Shown: positions 52,329 through 60,675, counted from the stretch's first letter. The stretch: DNA of 64,000 bases from Donghicola mangrovi (GCF_013377535.1 NZ_JABCJE010000006.1:1-64000); one strand, 5' to 3'. The notes: generated by a model not told the origin, from the letters alone. Program-made: numbers and translations.

Positions 52329-53608
52329 TGCCCCTAGCTCTGACCGACCTCGCGCCGCGGTATCACAGCGGCGAGCCTGCCGGAATTACTTCGGTCTGTT
52401 CCGCCCATCCCTTGGTGCTGCGCGCGGCCCTCAGGCACGGGCGCGACACCGGCGCGACCGTCCTGATCGAGGCGACCTGCAATCAGGTGAACCACCTTGG
52501 CGGCTATACCGGCATGACCCCCGTTGATTTCGCTGCGATGGTCTATGATCTGGCCGAAACTGAAGGCTGTCCCCGCGATCTGATCGTGCTGGGGGGGGAT
52601 CATCTGGGGCCGAACCCTTGGCGCCATTTGCCCGCCGATCAGGCGATGGAACAGGCTGCGCAGATGGTCGCCGCCTATGTCGCGGCGGGGTTCGGTAAGA
52701 TCCATCTGGATGCCTCGATGGGCTGTGCGGGCGAGCCCGAGGCGCTGGACGACACCGCCACCGCCCACCGCGCCGCCCGTCTGGCCCGCGTGGCCGAGGA
52801 CACCGCGCAGGCGCAAAATCTGCCCGCGCCCCACTATATCATCGGTACCGAAGTCCCGCCTCCCGGCGGCGCGGACCACGAGCTGACCACAATCGCTCCG
52901 ACTGCCCCAGATGCGGCCCGCCAGACGCTGGCGATCCACCGGCAGGTGTTCACCGAACAGGGGCTCGAGGCCGCTTTCGCCCGCGTTCTTGGGCTGGTCG
53001 TCCAACCGGGCGTCGAGTTCGGCAACAAGAACACGATCCTCTATCGCCCCGAGGCCGCCAAGGGCTTGACCGCCGTGCTGGACGACACCCCTCAGGTGAT
53101 CTTCGAAGCACATTCCACCGACTACCAAGGCACCGCCCCCTTGGCCCAACTCGTCCGCGACGGGTTCCCCATTCTGAAGGTCGGACCGGAACTGACGTTT
53201 GTGCTGCGAGAGGCGCTCTATGCCCTCGACCTGATCGCCAGTGATATGCTGCCCGACTATGGCGCGCGGCCGCTCTTCTCCGCGATGGAGGCGCTGATGA
53301 CCCGCCAGCCCGCCAACTGGGCCCGCCATTACCACGGGTCCGAGGCCGAGCAGCGCGTCCTGCGCCATTATTCCCTGTCCGACCGCATCCGCTATTACTG
53401 GACCACGCCCGAGGCACAGTCGGCTGTCCAAACACTGCTCGATGCCCTGCGCGGCCATTCCGTGCCGCTGCCCCTGATGTGGCAGCACTTGCCTGCCGCC
53501 GCCCGCTTTGCCGGAGCGCCGCTGGACCCCGAAGACCTGCTGATCTGGCGCGTCACCCAGAGCCTTCAGACCTATCACGCCGCCTGCACCGGTGCGGCCC
53601 ATCGTTAA
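52328..53608 (+). CDS. PF08013 (GatZ/KbaZ-like) protein, probable D-tagatose 6-phosphate 4-epimerase
   Basis: A 426-residue GatZ/KbaZ family protein ('GITSVCSAHPLVLRAALRHG', 'VLIEATCNQVNHLGGYTGM', 'LGGDHLGPNPWRH', 'IGTEVPPPGGA', 'VFEAHSTDYQ' pattern as 'VIFEAHSTDYQ'). It is usually annotated as the non-catalytic subunit of tagatose-bisphosphate aldolase, but no GatY/KbaY catalytic gene is in the window. A characterised Agrobacterium PF08013 enzyme epimerises D-tagatose 6-phosphate at C4 to D-fructose 6-phosphate, and its gene also sits beside a PfkB kinase. The epimerase reading therefore fits better; it is an inference from context. Confidence 0.85.
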   Translation: MPLALTDLAPRYHSGEPAGITSVCSAHPLVLRAALRHGRDTGATVLIEATCNQVNHLGGYTGMTPVDFAAMVYDLAETEGCPRDLIVLGGDHLGPNPWRHLPADQAMEQAAQMVAAYVAAGFGKIHLDASMGCAGEPEALDDTATAHRAARLARVAEDTAQAQNLPAPHYIIGTEVPPPGGADHELTTIAPTAPDAARQTLAIHRQVFTEQGLEAAFARVLGLVVQPGVEFGNKNTILYRPEAAKGLTAVLDDTPQVIFEAHSTDYQGTAPLAQLVRDGFPILKVGPELTFVLREALYALDLIASDMLPDYGARPLFSAMEALMTRQPANWARHYHGSEAEQRVLRHYSLSDRIRYYWTTPEAQSAVQTLLDALRGHSVPLPLMWQHLPAAARFAGAPLDPEDLLIWRVTQSLQTYHAACTGAAHR

Positions 53609-53620
53609 AGGATTTCCCGA

Positions 53621-54352
53621 ATGTCCCAAGATTTTCAGGGCAAACGCATCATTGTCACCGGCGCAGGCAAAGGCATCGGCCGCGCCTGCGTTCAGGAACT
53701 GTCCCGCCGAGGTGCCACCGCCATCGCCATCGCCCGCACCCGGTCCGATCTGGACAGCCTTGCCGCCGAGACGGGGTGCGAAACCATATCTGCCGACCTG
53801 ATGGACAACGCTGCCGCCCGCACCGCGATGGGGCAGGCGGGCCTTTGCGATGGCTTGATCAACTGCGCCGGGACCAACGTGTTGGAAACCGTGCTGGAGA
53901 TGACCGACGAAGGCTACGAGACCGTCATGGGCATCAACCTGCGCGCGGCCCTGATCTGCGCTCAGGAATTCGCCCGTGCCCGCGTGGCCGCTGGCGGCGG
54001 CGGGGTGATCCTGAACGTCACATCGATCGCGGGGCATCGGGGCTTTGACAGCCACATGGTCTACGCCGCCTCCAAAGCGGGGCTAGAGGGCGCGACCCGC
54101 GTCATGGCTCGCGAGCTTGGCCCGCACGGGATCCGCGTGAACGCCGTGGCTCCGACCGTCACCATGACCGAACTGGCCGCCGCCGCATGGTCCGACCCTG
54201 CTGCCAAAGACCCGATGATGGTTCGCCACCCTATGGGCCGCTTTGCCGAGGTCGAGGACGTCGCCCGCTCCATCCTGATGCTGATGGGGGACGACGCGCC
54301 CATGGTCACTGGCGCGGTCCTGCCCATCGACGGCGGCTTCCTTGCCGTCTGA
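53621..54352 (+). CDS. Short-chain dehydrogenase, L-xylulose reductase-like
   Basis: A 243-residue SDR. Cofactor motif 'TGAGKGIGR', then 'NCAG' in place of NNAG, catalytic 'YAASK' with Ser in 'NVTSIAG'. The opening 'GKRIIVTGAGKGIGRA' with 'ARTRSDLDSLAAE' and the end 'RVNAVAPTVTMTELAAAAW' and 'GRFAEVEDVARSIL' follow dicarbonyl/L-xylulose reductase (DCXR) closely. 'ARTRSD' after the second strand suggests NADP binding. It would link xylitol and L-xylulose. It starts 12 bases after the PF08013 gene, so it is in the same operon. Confidence 0.82.
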   Translation: MSQDFQGKRIIVTGAGKGIGRACVQELSRRGATAIAIARTRSDLDSLAAETGCETISADLMDNAAARTAMGQAGLCDGLINCAGTNVLETVLEMTDEGYETVMGINLRAALICAQEFARARVAAGGGGVILNVTSIAGHRGFDSHMVYAASKAGLEGATRVMARELGPHGIRVNAVAPTVTMTELAAAAWSDPAAKDPMMVRHPMGRFAEVEDVARSILMLMGDDAPMVTGAVLPIDGGFLAV

Positions 54353-54379
54353 ACCCGATTTTATCTATGGAGAACTGAA

Positions 54380-55108
54380 ATGGCTGAACGCCTGAACGGA
54401 AAAATCGCCGCCATCACCGGTGCGGCCTCTGGCATTGGTCTGGCGACCACCCGCGCGCTGCTGGCCGAAGGGGCCACGGTCGTGATGGTCGACCGGGACA
54501 CCGCTGCGCTGGATAAACTGGTCGCCGAGCTTGGGCCCAACGCCATCGCCCAAGTCACCGACCTGCTGGACACTGCCAGCTGCGATGCGATGGTCCCTGA
54601 AATCCTAGAAAAAGTGCCGCATATCGACATCCTTTATCTGAACGCAGGCACCTATATCGGCGGTGATCTGGACGAGACGAACCCCGCCGCCATCGACCGG
54701 ATGCTGAACCTGAACGTCAACGCGGTGATGAAGAACACGCTGGCCGTTATCCCCCATATGAAGGACCGCGGCATCGGCGATATCTGGGTCACCTGCTCGG
54801 TCGCGGGGCATAGCGCCATCGCGTGGGAGCCTGTGTATTCCGGTTCGAAATGGGCGATCACCTGTTTCGTTCAGACCATGCGCCGCCAGTTGCGGACCCA
54901 CGGTATTCGTGTGGGACAGGTGTCACCCGGTCCAGTGATCTCTGCTCTGCTGGCGGATTGGCCCGAAGAAAACCTGCGCAAGGCCAAGGAAAGTGGTTCG
55001 TTGATTGACCCCGAAGAGGTCGCGGACGCCATTGTCTTTGCCCTGACCCGCAAGCGGACCGTGACGATCCGCGATCAGGTGATTTTGCCCACGAACTTTG
55101 ACATCTGA
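54380..55108 (+). CDS. Short-chain dehydrogenase, ribitol 2-dehydrogenase-like
   Basis: A 242-residue SDR that resembles ribitol 2-dehydrogenase (RbtD) of Klebsiella over its length: 'GKIAAITGAASGIGLATTR', 'VDRDTAALDKLVAELG', 'LNAGTYIGGDL', 'WEPVYSGSKWAITCFVQTMR', 'GIRVGQVSPGPVISALLADW' and 'VTIRDQVILPTNFDI'. The Tyr-x3-Lys active site reads YSGSK. It should oxidise ribitol to D-ribulose with NAD. No ribulokinase gene is near, but ketose 3-epimerase activity at 50433 could convert ribulose to xylulose, the substrate of the island's xylulokinase; this link is inference. Confidence 0.85.
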   Translation: MAERLNGKIAAITGAASGIGLATTRALLAEGATVVMVDRDTAALDKLVAELGPNAIAQVTDLLDTASCDAMVPEILEKVPHIDILYLNAGTYIGGDLDETNPAAIDRMLNLNVNAVMKNTLAVIPHMKDRGIGDIWVTCSVAGHSAIAWEPVYSGSKWAITCFVQTMRRQLRTHGIRVGQVSPGPVISALLADWPEENLRKAKESGSLIDPEEVADAIVFALTRKRTVTIRDQVILPTNFDI

Positions 55109-55117
55109 GGTGACGCG

Positions 55118-55852
55118 ATGACTGATTTCACCGGTAAATCCGTTCTGCTGACCGGCGCGGCCGGTGGGATCGGCGTTGCGATGGCAGAGGCTTTTGCCGC
55201 TGCCGGGGCGCGTCTGGCGCTGGTTGATCGGGCCGATTGCACTGGGATGATCGCGGACCTGCCGGGGCAGGGGCACAGCGCGTGGACGCTGGACCTGACC
55301 GACGCGGATGCCATCGCGCGCACCGTTCCCCTGATCGGGCAGGCCGCGGGCATCGACATCCTGATCAACAACGCGGGCCTAGGCGTGGTCGCCCCCGCCG
55401 AGGAGCAGTCGGTCGAGATGTGGGACCTGACCCAGACGATCAACCTGCGCGCGCCGTGGCTGATGGCGCGCGCGGCGTTTCCGTTCCTGAAGGCCAGCGG
55501 GGCAGGCCGGATCGTCAATATGTCCAGTCAGGCAGCCCTGGTTGCGATTGCCGAACACGCGGCCTATGGCGCTAGCAAGGCGGGGCTGATCGCCCTGACC
55601 AAGGTTCTGGCGCTGGAATGGGCGCAGTACGGGATCACGGTCAACGCAATCTCGCCAACGGTTGTCGAAACTCCCATGGCCCTTGTCGGTTGGAGCGGCG
55701 AAAAGGGCGAACAGGCCAAGCGCGACATCCCCGTGGGCCGCTTCGCCCGCCCGTCCGAAATTGCCGCAGCCGCGATGTATCTGTGCTCGGATCAGGCGGG
55801 GATCATCAACGGCGAAAATCTGGTGGCGGATGGCGGTTACACCATCCGCTAG
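55118..55852 (+). CDS. Short-chain dehydrogenase, polyol or sugar alcohol type
   Basis: A 244-residue classical SDR: 'LLTGAAGGIGVAM', 'LVDRAD' (NAD-type Asp), 'LINNAGLGVV', 'NMSSQAALVA', 'YGASKAGLIALTKVLALEW' in order, and 'ISPTVVETPM'. The wording is close to D-threitol/galactitol/glycerol dehydrogenases found in polyol clusters. It starts 9 bases after the ribitol dehydrogenase-like gene and is the last gene of the plus-strand arm. Galactitol to tagatose, or threitol to erythrulose, are reasonable substrate ideas that the sequence alone cannot decide. Confidence 0.8.
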   Translation: MTDFTGKSVLLTGAAGGIGVAMAEAFAAAGARLALVDRADCTGMIADLPGQGHSAWTLDLTDADAIARTVPLIGQAAGIDILINNAGLGVVAPAEEQSVEMWDLTQTINLRAPWLMARAAFPFLKASGAGRIVNMSSQAALVAIAEHAAYGASKAGLIALTKVLALEWAQYGITVNAISPTVVETPMALVGWSGEKGEQAKRDIPVGRFARPSEIAAAAMYLCSDQAGIINGENLVADGGYTIR

Positions 55853-55856
55853 GGGG

Positions 55857-57098
55857 CTACTTGGGTAGCTTTTTGTCGCCCGAGCAGGCCTTGAGCGGCT
55901 TTTGCTGGAATTTGGCGACGTTTTGCACATTGGGGCCAGCGTGGGTCATGTCCAGACATCCGCAATAGCGGGTCACCCGTACGCCTTGGTCCTGCGCATA
56001 GGACGGGTCCGACCGGAGCGCCCCAAAGGTGCTCAGACCAGCCACCTCGACCCCATTCGTGGTCAGGGGCCAAACTCGCTCTGCATCGGTCAGTTCCACG
56101 GTCATCGGCGCGGGGCCGGCAAAGCTGAGCCAACCACAGCGCCGGTCGGTCACGGCAGGCTGCGTCAGGTCAGCGGCGGGTTGGTACGTCAAGGTGTTTC
56201 CGCGCGGCAGATAGGTCAGATCCAGCCGCGACGGCTCTAGCGTGACCGCATAACAAAGGGGGGCGGCCGCATCCCCGACGGCCAGAAACCCTTCGGGGGC
56301 GATAGAGGTGCGGCCGTCGCAAGTCTGCTGGAACCACGCTGGATCAGAGGACAGCACCTGTCCGTCATAGCTCGATATCATCAGGTATCCCGAGCCAAAG
56401 CTCATGAATTCAATCACTTCCTTCGTGTCTGTCGTCGACTGCCAGCGTCCGACCATTTGCGCCAATTGAACCGCCGTGTCCGGCGAGGGCGCGGGGACAG
56501 AACCCGTCTGACCCTCCGGGAACAGCCCCCAACTGCGCCCCGCCCCGACAAAGTCGATGCCGTTGATATGGGGCCAGCCGTCGCCCTCGGGCGGCGTGTC
56601 GACCACAAGCATCATCTGGTCGAACTGCTGGCGATCAATGCTCAGAAGCGGCTCTAGCGTATGCCACTGACCGGTGGTGTTTTCGGGCGCCGAGGCCTCG
56701 GCCTTGATCTGGAAGAGTTGATTGTCGCTGATTTGCGTGTCGCAGGAGGTCAGATGAAGCTCGTGTTCGACCAAGCTCCCATCCAGCGTCAGGCAGAACC
56801 CATCGCCCTTGGCCTTGGAGGTCAACGCATAAAGTTGCAACTGTCTCGCGGGCAGCGTCACGGGAACCAGATGCCAAAATTGGGTATCGCTGTCATGGCA
56901 TGGCGCCATGACGGGCGTCATATCCAGCCAGCCGCCTTGCAGCAGATCAAGGCAGGCCTCGGTGCCGAACCTAGCAAATCCTCCGTTTTTCATCCTGAAA
57001 AACTCCTGTGAAATATCCTGTAAACTGCTTTGTGCGGAAGCTGCTGTTCCGATGGTGAGGGCTGATGAAATCAAAAGGAATTTTGCGAGTGGATGCAT
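55857..57098 (-). CDS. Secreted protein with ricin-type trefoil N-terminal part, unknown function
   Basis: A 413-residue exported protein with signal peptide 'MHPLAKFLLISSALTIGTA' (cleavage near ASAQS). Residues 30-130 look like a ricin-type beta-trefoil: paired cysteines and Q-x-W-like motifs ('TEACLDLLQGGWLD', 'TQFWHLVP', 'GFCLTLDGS', 'NQLFQIK'). The rest (to 413) is beta-rich with several further cysteines and no recognised family. It converges on the last SDR with only four bases between stops. A secreted carbohydrate-binding role is inferred from the trefoil and from the small lectin-like gene next door. Confidence 0.72.
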   Translation of the reverse strand: MHPLAKFLLISSALTIGTAASAQSSLQDISQEFFRMKNGGFARFGTEACLDLLQGGWLDMTPVMAPCHDSDTQFWHLVPVTLPARQLQLYALTSKAKGDGFCLTLDGSLVEHELHLTSCDTQISDNQLFQIKAEASAPENTTGQWHTLEPLLSIDRQQFDQMMLVVDTPPEGDGWPHINGIDFVGAGRSWGLFPEGQTGSVPAPSPDTAVQLAQMVGRWQSTTDTKEVIEFMSFGSGYLMISSYDGQVLSSDPAWFQQTCDGRTSIAPEGFLAVGDAAAPLCYAVTLEPSRLDLTYLPRGNTLTYQPAADLTQPAVTDRRCGWLSFAGPAPMTVELTDAERVWPLTTNGVEVAGLSTFGALRSDPSYAQDQGVRVTRYCGCLDMTHAGPNVQNVAKFQQKPLKACSGDKKLPK

Positions 57099-57655
57099 TT
57101 GGAATTTGCTCTGGAAAATGTGTGGTACTTTTTATTACGTGCTAAATTTGGTGAAGACGTTGTGGTTTGCCTTTGGAATTCGGTTCGATAGGTATGTTGT
57201 TTCGTGTTGGTGGAAATAGGTTTTGGCGTTTCACTCATCATGGTTGGGAATGTTTTGTTGCACAACACTCTTTCGACCATCTTTGGGGTGCGTAAGGTTG
57301 GTCTATCTGGATCTCTATGAATGGCTCAGAGATACACCTATATTTCTGTCGGTTATTTGCGTATTTTTGATTTATTGGCTTAGTCGATCTGTATTGTCTT
57401 CAGGGGTGCCCTCGGCTTTGTAGGGAGGCTCGGATTGGCCTTGGTTTTTTGTCCTGAGGGCTGGATTTAATTCAGGATTTTCGTTCCGAATTCATGAATT
57501 AAATGGGTAATTCATATATTCAAGATATGTCATCCTTTTGTCATGATTTCTGCAAAACATTTCCCCTTGTTAAAAAATAAAACTGGCATCTAAATGCATT
57601 AGCGAATCCAGAAAAGTTCGCATTTACCAAGGTGACATTTATTAGAGGGTCTATA
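57099..57655. other. AT-rich divergent intergenic region between two secreted trefoil proteins
   Basis: About 560 bases, strikingly AT-rich against the GC-rich flanks, with no supported gene; the few open frames are short and lack ribosome sites. It contains the 12-base palindrome AATTCATGAATT (57489-57500) and a further AATTCATATATT close after it, probable regulator sites for one or both divergent secreted protein genes. The composition suggests foreign origin or strong promoters that need AT-rich DNA. Confidence 0.55.
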
Positions 57656-58186
57656 ATGTCTTTTGTTTTCAAAGTGACTGCTGCCGCTGTTTTGCTTTCT
57701 GCGGCCCTGCCCGTGTGCGCAATGGCCGAAGGTTTCCCCGAAGGCTATTTCAAAATGACCACGATGTTCCGCGAAGGGAACAACGAATGCTACGAGGGCA
57801 ACCAGCGCGCAGGCTCGATGAATGGCGCGGCTTTCATGGACAGCTGCCAGAACGTCAGCGGCCAGATCTGGAAGGCTACCCCCACCGGTGACGGCTACTA
57901 CAAACTGACCACCCAGTTCCGCGAGCCCATGAACGAGTGCCTCGAAGGCAACCAGCGCGCCGGTTCGATGAACGGCGTCGCCTTTATGGACAGCTGCCAG
58001 AACGTGACCGGCCAGAAATGGAAGGCTACTCCGGCGGGCAACGGCTATTACAAGCTGACCACCCAATTCCGTGAGGGCGAGAACGAGTGCCTCGAGGGGA
58101 ACCAGCGCGCAGGTTCGATGAACGGCGGTTCGTTCATGGACAGCTGCCAGAATGTGTCCGGTCAGCTCTGGAAATTCGTCCAGTAA
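57656..58186 (+). CDS. Small secreted beta-trefoil protein with three QxW repeats
   Basis: A 176-residue protein made of a signal peptide ('MSFVFKVTAAAVLLSAALPV', cleaved near CAMAEG) and three nearly identical repeats of about 48 residues. Each has 'YYKLTTQFRE...NECLEGNQRAGSMNG' style text (read in parts), 'FMDSCQNV' and ends in GQ(I/K/L)WK, the QxW motif of ricin-type trefoils; each repeat has two cysteines. Three repeats are exactly one trefoil. It probably binds glycans outside the cell or in the periplasm. The ATG at 57656 has AGAGGG upstream. The AT-rich promoter region and the neighbouring trefoil protein suggest a joint module. Confidence 0.82.
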   Translation: MSFVFKVTAAAVLLSAALPVCAMAEGFPEGYFKMTTMFREGNNECYEGNQRAGSMNGAAFMDSCQNVSGQIWKATPTGDGYYKLTTQFREPMNECLEGNQRAGSMNGVAFMDSCQNVTGQKWKATPAGNGYYKLTTQFREGENECLEGNQRAGSMNGGSFMDSCQNVSGQLWKFVQ

Positions 58187-58200
58187 ACAGCGGACGGCGC

Positions 58201-58220
58201 GGGCCCTGATGTCAGGGCCC
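58201..58220. terminator. Bidirectional terminator
   Basis: GGGCCCTGA-TG-TCAGGGCCC, a perfect 9-base stem in the 54-base space between convergent genes (trefoil protein and DMT exporter). No long T-run follows on either side, but position and stem strength suit a shared terminator. Confidence 0.6.
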
Positions 58221-58240
58221 GACCATGCTGCCTGATGGCG

Positions 58241-59170
58241 TTATGAACACGGGGCAGGGGCTGGTTTTCGCGACAAAAACCACTCCTGCGCCTGCACGAT
58301 GGTCATACCGATCAAGACCATGACCCCTCCGAGCAGGAATTCGGGCGTGATGGGTTCCCCCAGCAGCAACGCCCCGAAGGCGACACCGAAGACGGGTGTC
58401 ATAAAGCTGAGCACCCCAAGCCGGGACGAGCGATAGACCTGCAGCAGCCCGAACCAAACCAGAAAGCTGATGCTGCACACGATCAGGGTTTGGAACGACA
58501 GGCTGGCCAGAACCATCGGGGTCGGTGTGATCCCCGCGCGGCCGGTGACAAAGCATACCCCCAGCGCCATCATCGCGGCGACGGACAACTGGGCAATCAG
58601 GGTTTGCGTGGGCGGCGCATCAGCCACGCGGGTTGTGCGGATCACGACCGTTGTCAGGCCCCAGCACAGCCCCGCCGCCAGCCCCAAAAGGTCTCCGATC
58701 ACCATGCCCCGCGTGACGGAGGAGGCGGCACCAAGCTCGGGCAGCAGAAAGATCGCCGCCACGCCGCCAAATGCAACGGTGACTCCGACCCACTGGACCA
58801 CCGACAGACGTTCATCGGGCTGCGCGATATGCAGGCCGATCGCCGCAAAGATCGGCGCCGTATAGAGGAAGACCGAGATATGGGAGGCCGTGGTGAACCG
58901 CAGGCCCTCGGCCACCAGTAAGAACTCTGACGCGAACAGTAGGCCAGCCAACAGGCCGGGCCCCAGAAAGATGCCGCGGTGCCAATTGTCCCGCCGCCAC
59001 AAACGGCTGAAGCCCCAGACCAGCACCGCTGCGATGCCCGAGCGCACCCCGATCTGCATCAGGGGATCCACCGAACCGGCCACCACTTTCATCGAGGTCT
59101 GCTGTAGCCCCCAAATCATGCAGAGAATGACCATCACGCCGATCACTCTGGAATCAATAGGCTTTTTCAT
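58241..59170 (-). CDS. EamA/DMT-family exporter
   Basis: A 309-residue drug/metabolite transporter with ten membrane helices in two EamA repeats ('VILCMIWGLQQTSMKVVAGS' at the start; 'LLGLAAGLCWGLTTVVIRTT' opens the second half; 'ALLLGEPITPEFLLGGVMVL' at the end). Such proteins export amino acids, nucleosides or drugs; the substrate is unknown here. The ATG at 59170 was chosen (MKKPID) with AGGTG in front. Divergent from an AraC regulator 94 bases away, its probable controller. Confidence 0.87.
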   Translation of the reverse strand: MKKPIDSRVIGVMVILCMIWGLQQTSMKVVAGSVDPLMQIGVRSGIAAVLVWGFSRLWRRDNWHRGIFLGPGLLAGLLFASEFLLVAEGLRFTTASHISVFLYTAPIFAAIGLHIAQPDERLSVVQWVGVTVAFGGVAAIFLLPELGAASSVTRGMVIGDLLGLAAGLCWGLTTVVIRTTRVADAPPTQTLIAQLSVAAMMALGVCFVTGRAGITPTPMVLASLSFQTLIVCSISFLVWFGLLQVYRSSRLGVLSFMTPVFGVAFGALLLGEPITPEFLLGGVMVLIGMTIVQAQEWFLSRKPAPAPCS

Positions 59171-59264
59171 GAATGCACCTGTCATTGGCAAATTGGCCCT
59201 CTATCTATTCTGGCAAAATGGGCGCATATAGCGCGTATCCGCCAATCGATATCTGCAGGCAGTC

Positions 59265-60035
59265 ATGACATCGCCCCACCTGCGCCAACCGCCCTTTCGC
59301 GACCGCTTGCCCGCGCCGGTTTTCTTTCGGCTCGAGAGCATGCCCGCGAACGGCTCCTATCCCCAGATGCGCCACCCGTGGGGCGAGTTCGTCTATTCCT
59401 ATTCCGGCGTGACCGAACTGCGGACCGAGGACAAGCACCTGCTGGCGCCGCCTCATATGGGGTTCTGGATTCCCGAGGGGGCCTTGCAGTTGGGGTTCAA
59501 CCGGCGCGAAGTGGTGCACATTTCGGTCTATATCAGCGCGGATTTGTGCGGGGATATGCCGGATCACACCTGTTCTTTGGTCGTGACGCCCTTGTTGCGG
59601 GCGATGCTGGACACCCTTAAAGAGCAGGTTTTCGACGGGTCGGACCGGCAGAGCCGTTTCCTGCGGGTGCTGGTGGATGAGTTGGCAAATTGCACCGTGA
59701 CCGACAGCTTTGTGCCTGACAGCAGTGACCGGCAACTGGCCCGCATTCTGGATGTCCTGCGCGATAACCCTGCCGATCCGCGCAGCAACGCGGACCTGGC
59801 CAAAGCCTTTGGCCTGAGTGAGCGCACCCTCTTGCGGCGCTGCGAGCGGGATTTAGGGATGTCGCTGACGGAATGGCGGCAGCGCGAACGGGTGGTTCAC
59901 GCGATTTCCCTGCTGCAACAGGGGCAGACGGTCGAAAGCGTGGCGCTGGATTTGGGCTACGGGACGGCGTCGGCCTTTATCGCGATGTTCCGGCGGATCA
60001 CCGGCATTACGCCTGCGCGGTTCGTGGGGCGGTAG
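59265..60035 (+). CDS. AraC-family transcription regulator
   Basis: A 256-residue regulator with a cupin-like N-terminal domain ('HPWGEFVYSYSGVTELRTED', 'PPHMGFWIPEGALQLGFNRR') and the AraC double helix-turn-helix at the C-terminus ('LAKAFGLSERTLLRRCERDLG', broken here at 'MSLTEW', then 'VALDLGYGTASAFIAMFRRI'). This cupin type often regulates the adjacent exporter gene, here the divergent DMT transporter. Effector unknown. Confidence 0.9.
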   Translation: MTSPHLRQPPFRDRLPAPVFFRLESMPANGSYPQMRHPWGEFVYSYSGVTELRTEDKHLLAPPHMGFWIPEGALQLGFNRREVVHISVYISADLCGDMPDHTCSLVVTPLLRAMLDTLKEQVFDGSDRQSRFLRVLVDELANCTVTDSFVPDSSDRQLARILDVLRDNPADPRSNADLAKAFGLSERTLLRRCERDLGMSLTEWRQRERVVHAISLLQQGQTVESVALDLGYGTASAFIAMFRRITGITPARFVGR

Positions 60036-60056
60036 GTCAGCACCCTTTGGGGGACA

Positions 60057-60078
60057 GGGCAGGCTCTGAAGCCTGCCC
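60057..60078. terminator. Bidirectional terminator between convergent genes
   Basis: GGGCAGGCT (60057-60065), loop CTGA, AGCCTGCCC (60070-60078), a perfect 9-base stem with a stable tetraloop, between the AraC gene (plus) and the small secreted protein gene (minus). Confidence 0.7.
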
Positions 60079-60086
60079 CGAAGAAT

Positions 60087-60473
60087 TTACTGGCCGAACA
60101 GTCCGCCGACCGCGCCTGCGACGCCGTTCATCACCTGAGTGGTCGGATCGTATGCATCAAGAGTGTCGATGACCCACTCTGCGCCCTGATCCCGCAAACA
60201 GCCGCGTGCGTTGCCACGGGCGACTTGCTTGGCTGCTTTCAACAGGACAAAGGCGCCACCAGCTGCGCTGCCTGCGACCAGCAGGCCGACGTCATATTCG
60301 TCTGCGCGGTCGATCATGCATCCGCTGCCAACCGAAAGTGCATTTACGACTTCGCTCGGAAGTTGTCCTGCAGCTTGATCAATGGCCCATTTCGCATCAT
60401 CGCGAACATCCGCAAAGGCAGCCGAAGAGAGCACGCTCGCGGCGATCGCGGCGCAAAAGACATTTTTAAGCAT
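60087..60473 (-). CDS. Small secreted protein of unknown function
   Basis: A 128-residue protein with signal peptide 'MLKNVFCAAIAASVLSSAAF' (cleaved near AFADV). The mature part has two helices ('DDAKWAIDQAAGQLPSEVVN'), a glycine/alanine segment 'GLLVAGSAAGGAFVLLKAAK' that could span or insert into a membrane, two cysteines (in 'SGCMIDRAD' and 'ARGCLRDQG') and a glycine-rich end 'GVAGAVGGLFGQ'. No family recognised. The start was set by the signal peptide; longer frames add unrelated sequence. It is followed by no operon partner. Confidence 0.7.
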   Translation of the reverse strand: MLKNVFCAAIAASVLSSAAFADVRDDAKWAIDQAAGQLPSEVVNALSVGSGCMIDRADEYDVGLLVAGSAAGGAFVLLKAAKQVARGNARGCLRDQGAEWVIDTLDAYDPTTQVMNGVAGAVGGLFGQ

Positions 60474-60675
60474 CTGATTTTCCAAAATAAAAATGCGTGC
60501 CTTCGATGGAATCAATATCGCAAAGCACGCGCCTCCTTTGCTGCAATCTGCAGAATGCTTCAACGCAATAACGATTCCGTGATCGATGTTTCAGAAAATA
60601 TTTCACGTCTGAGGTGAAAAATTATGCAAAACAGGAGCGCAAATATTTTGGGTTCTACGGCTGTCGGTTCGCGGA

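Noticed and set aside
52328-53608. Tagatose-bisphosphate aldolase subunit as the function of the PF08013 gene
   Set aside because: No catalytic GatY/KbaY gene is present and the neighbour is a PfkB kinase, as in the characterised epimerase system.
52334-54055. 573-codon minus-strand frame opposite the PF08013 and SDR genes
   Set aside because: Spans two different real genes on the other strand and their junction; composition typical of antisense frames.
57071-57423. Small frames in the AT-rich gap between trefoil genes
   Set aside because: No ribosome site, odd composition rich in Cys, Phe and Trp or Thr and Asn; likely chance frames.
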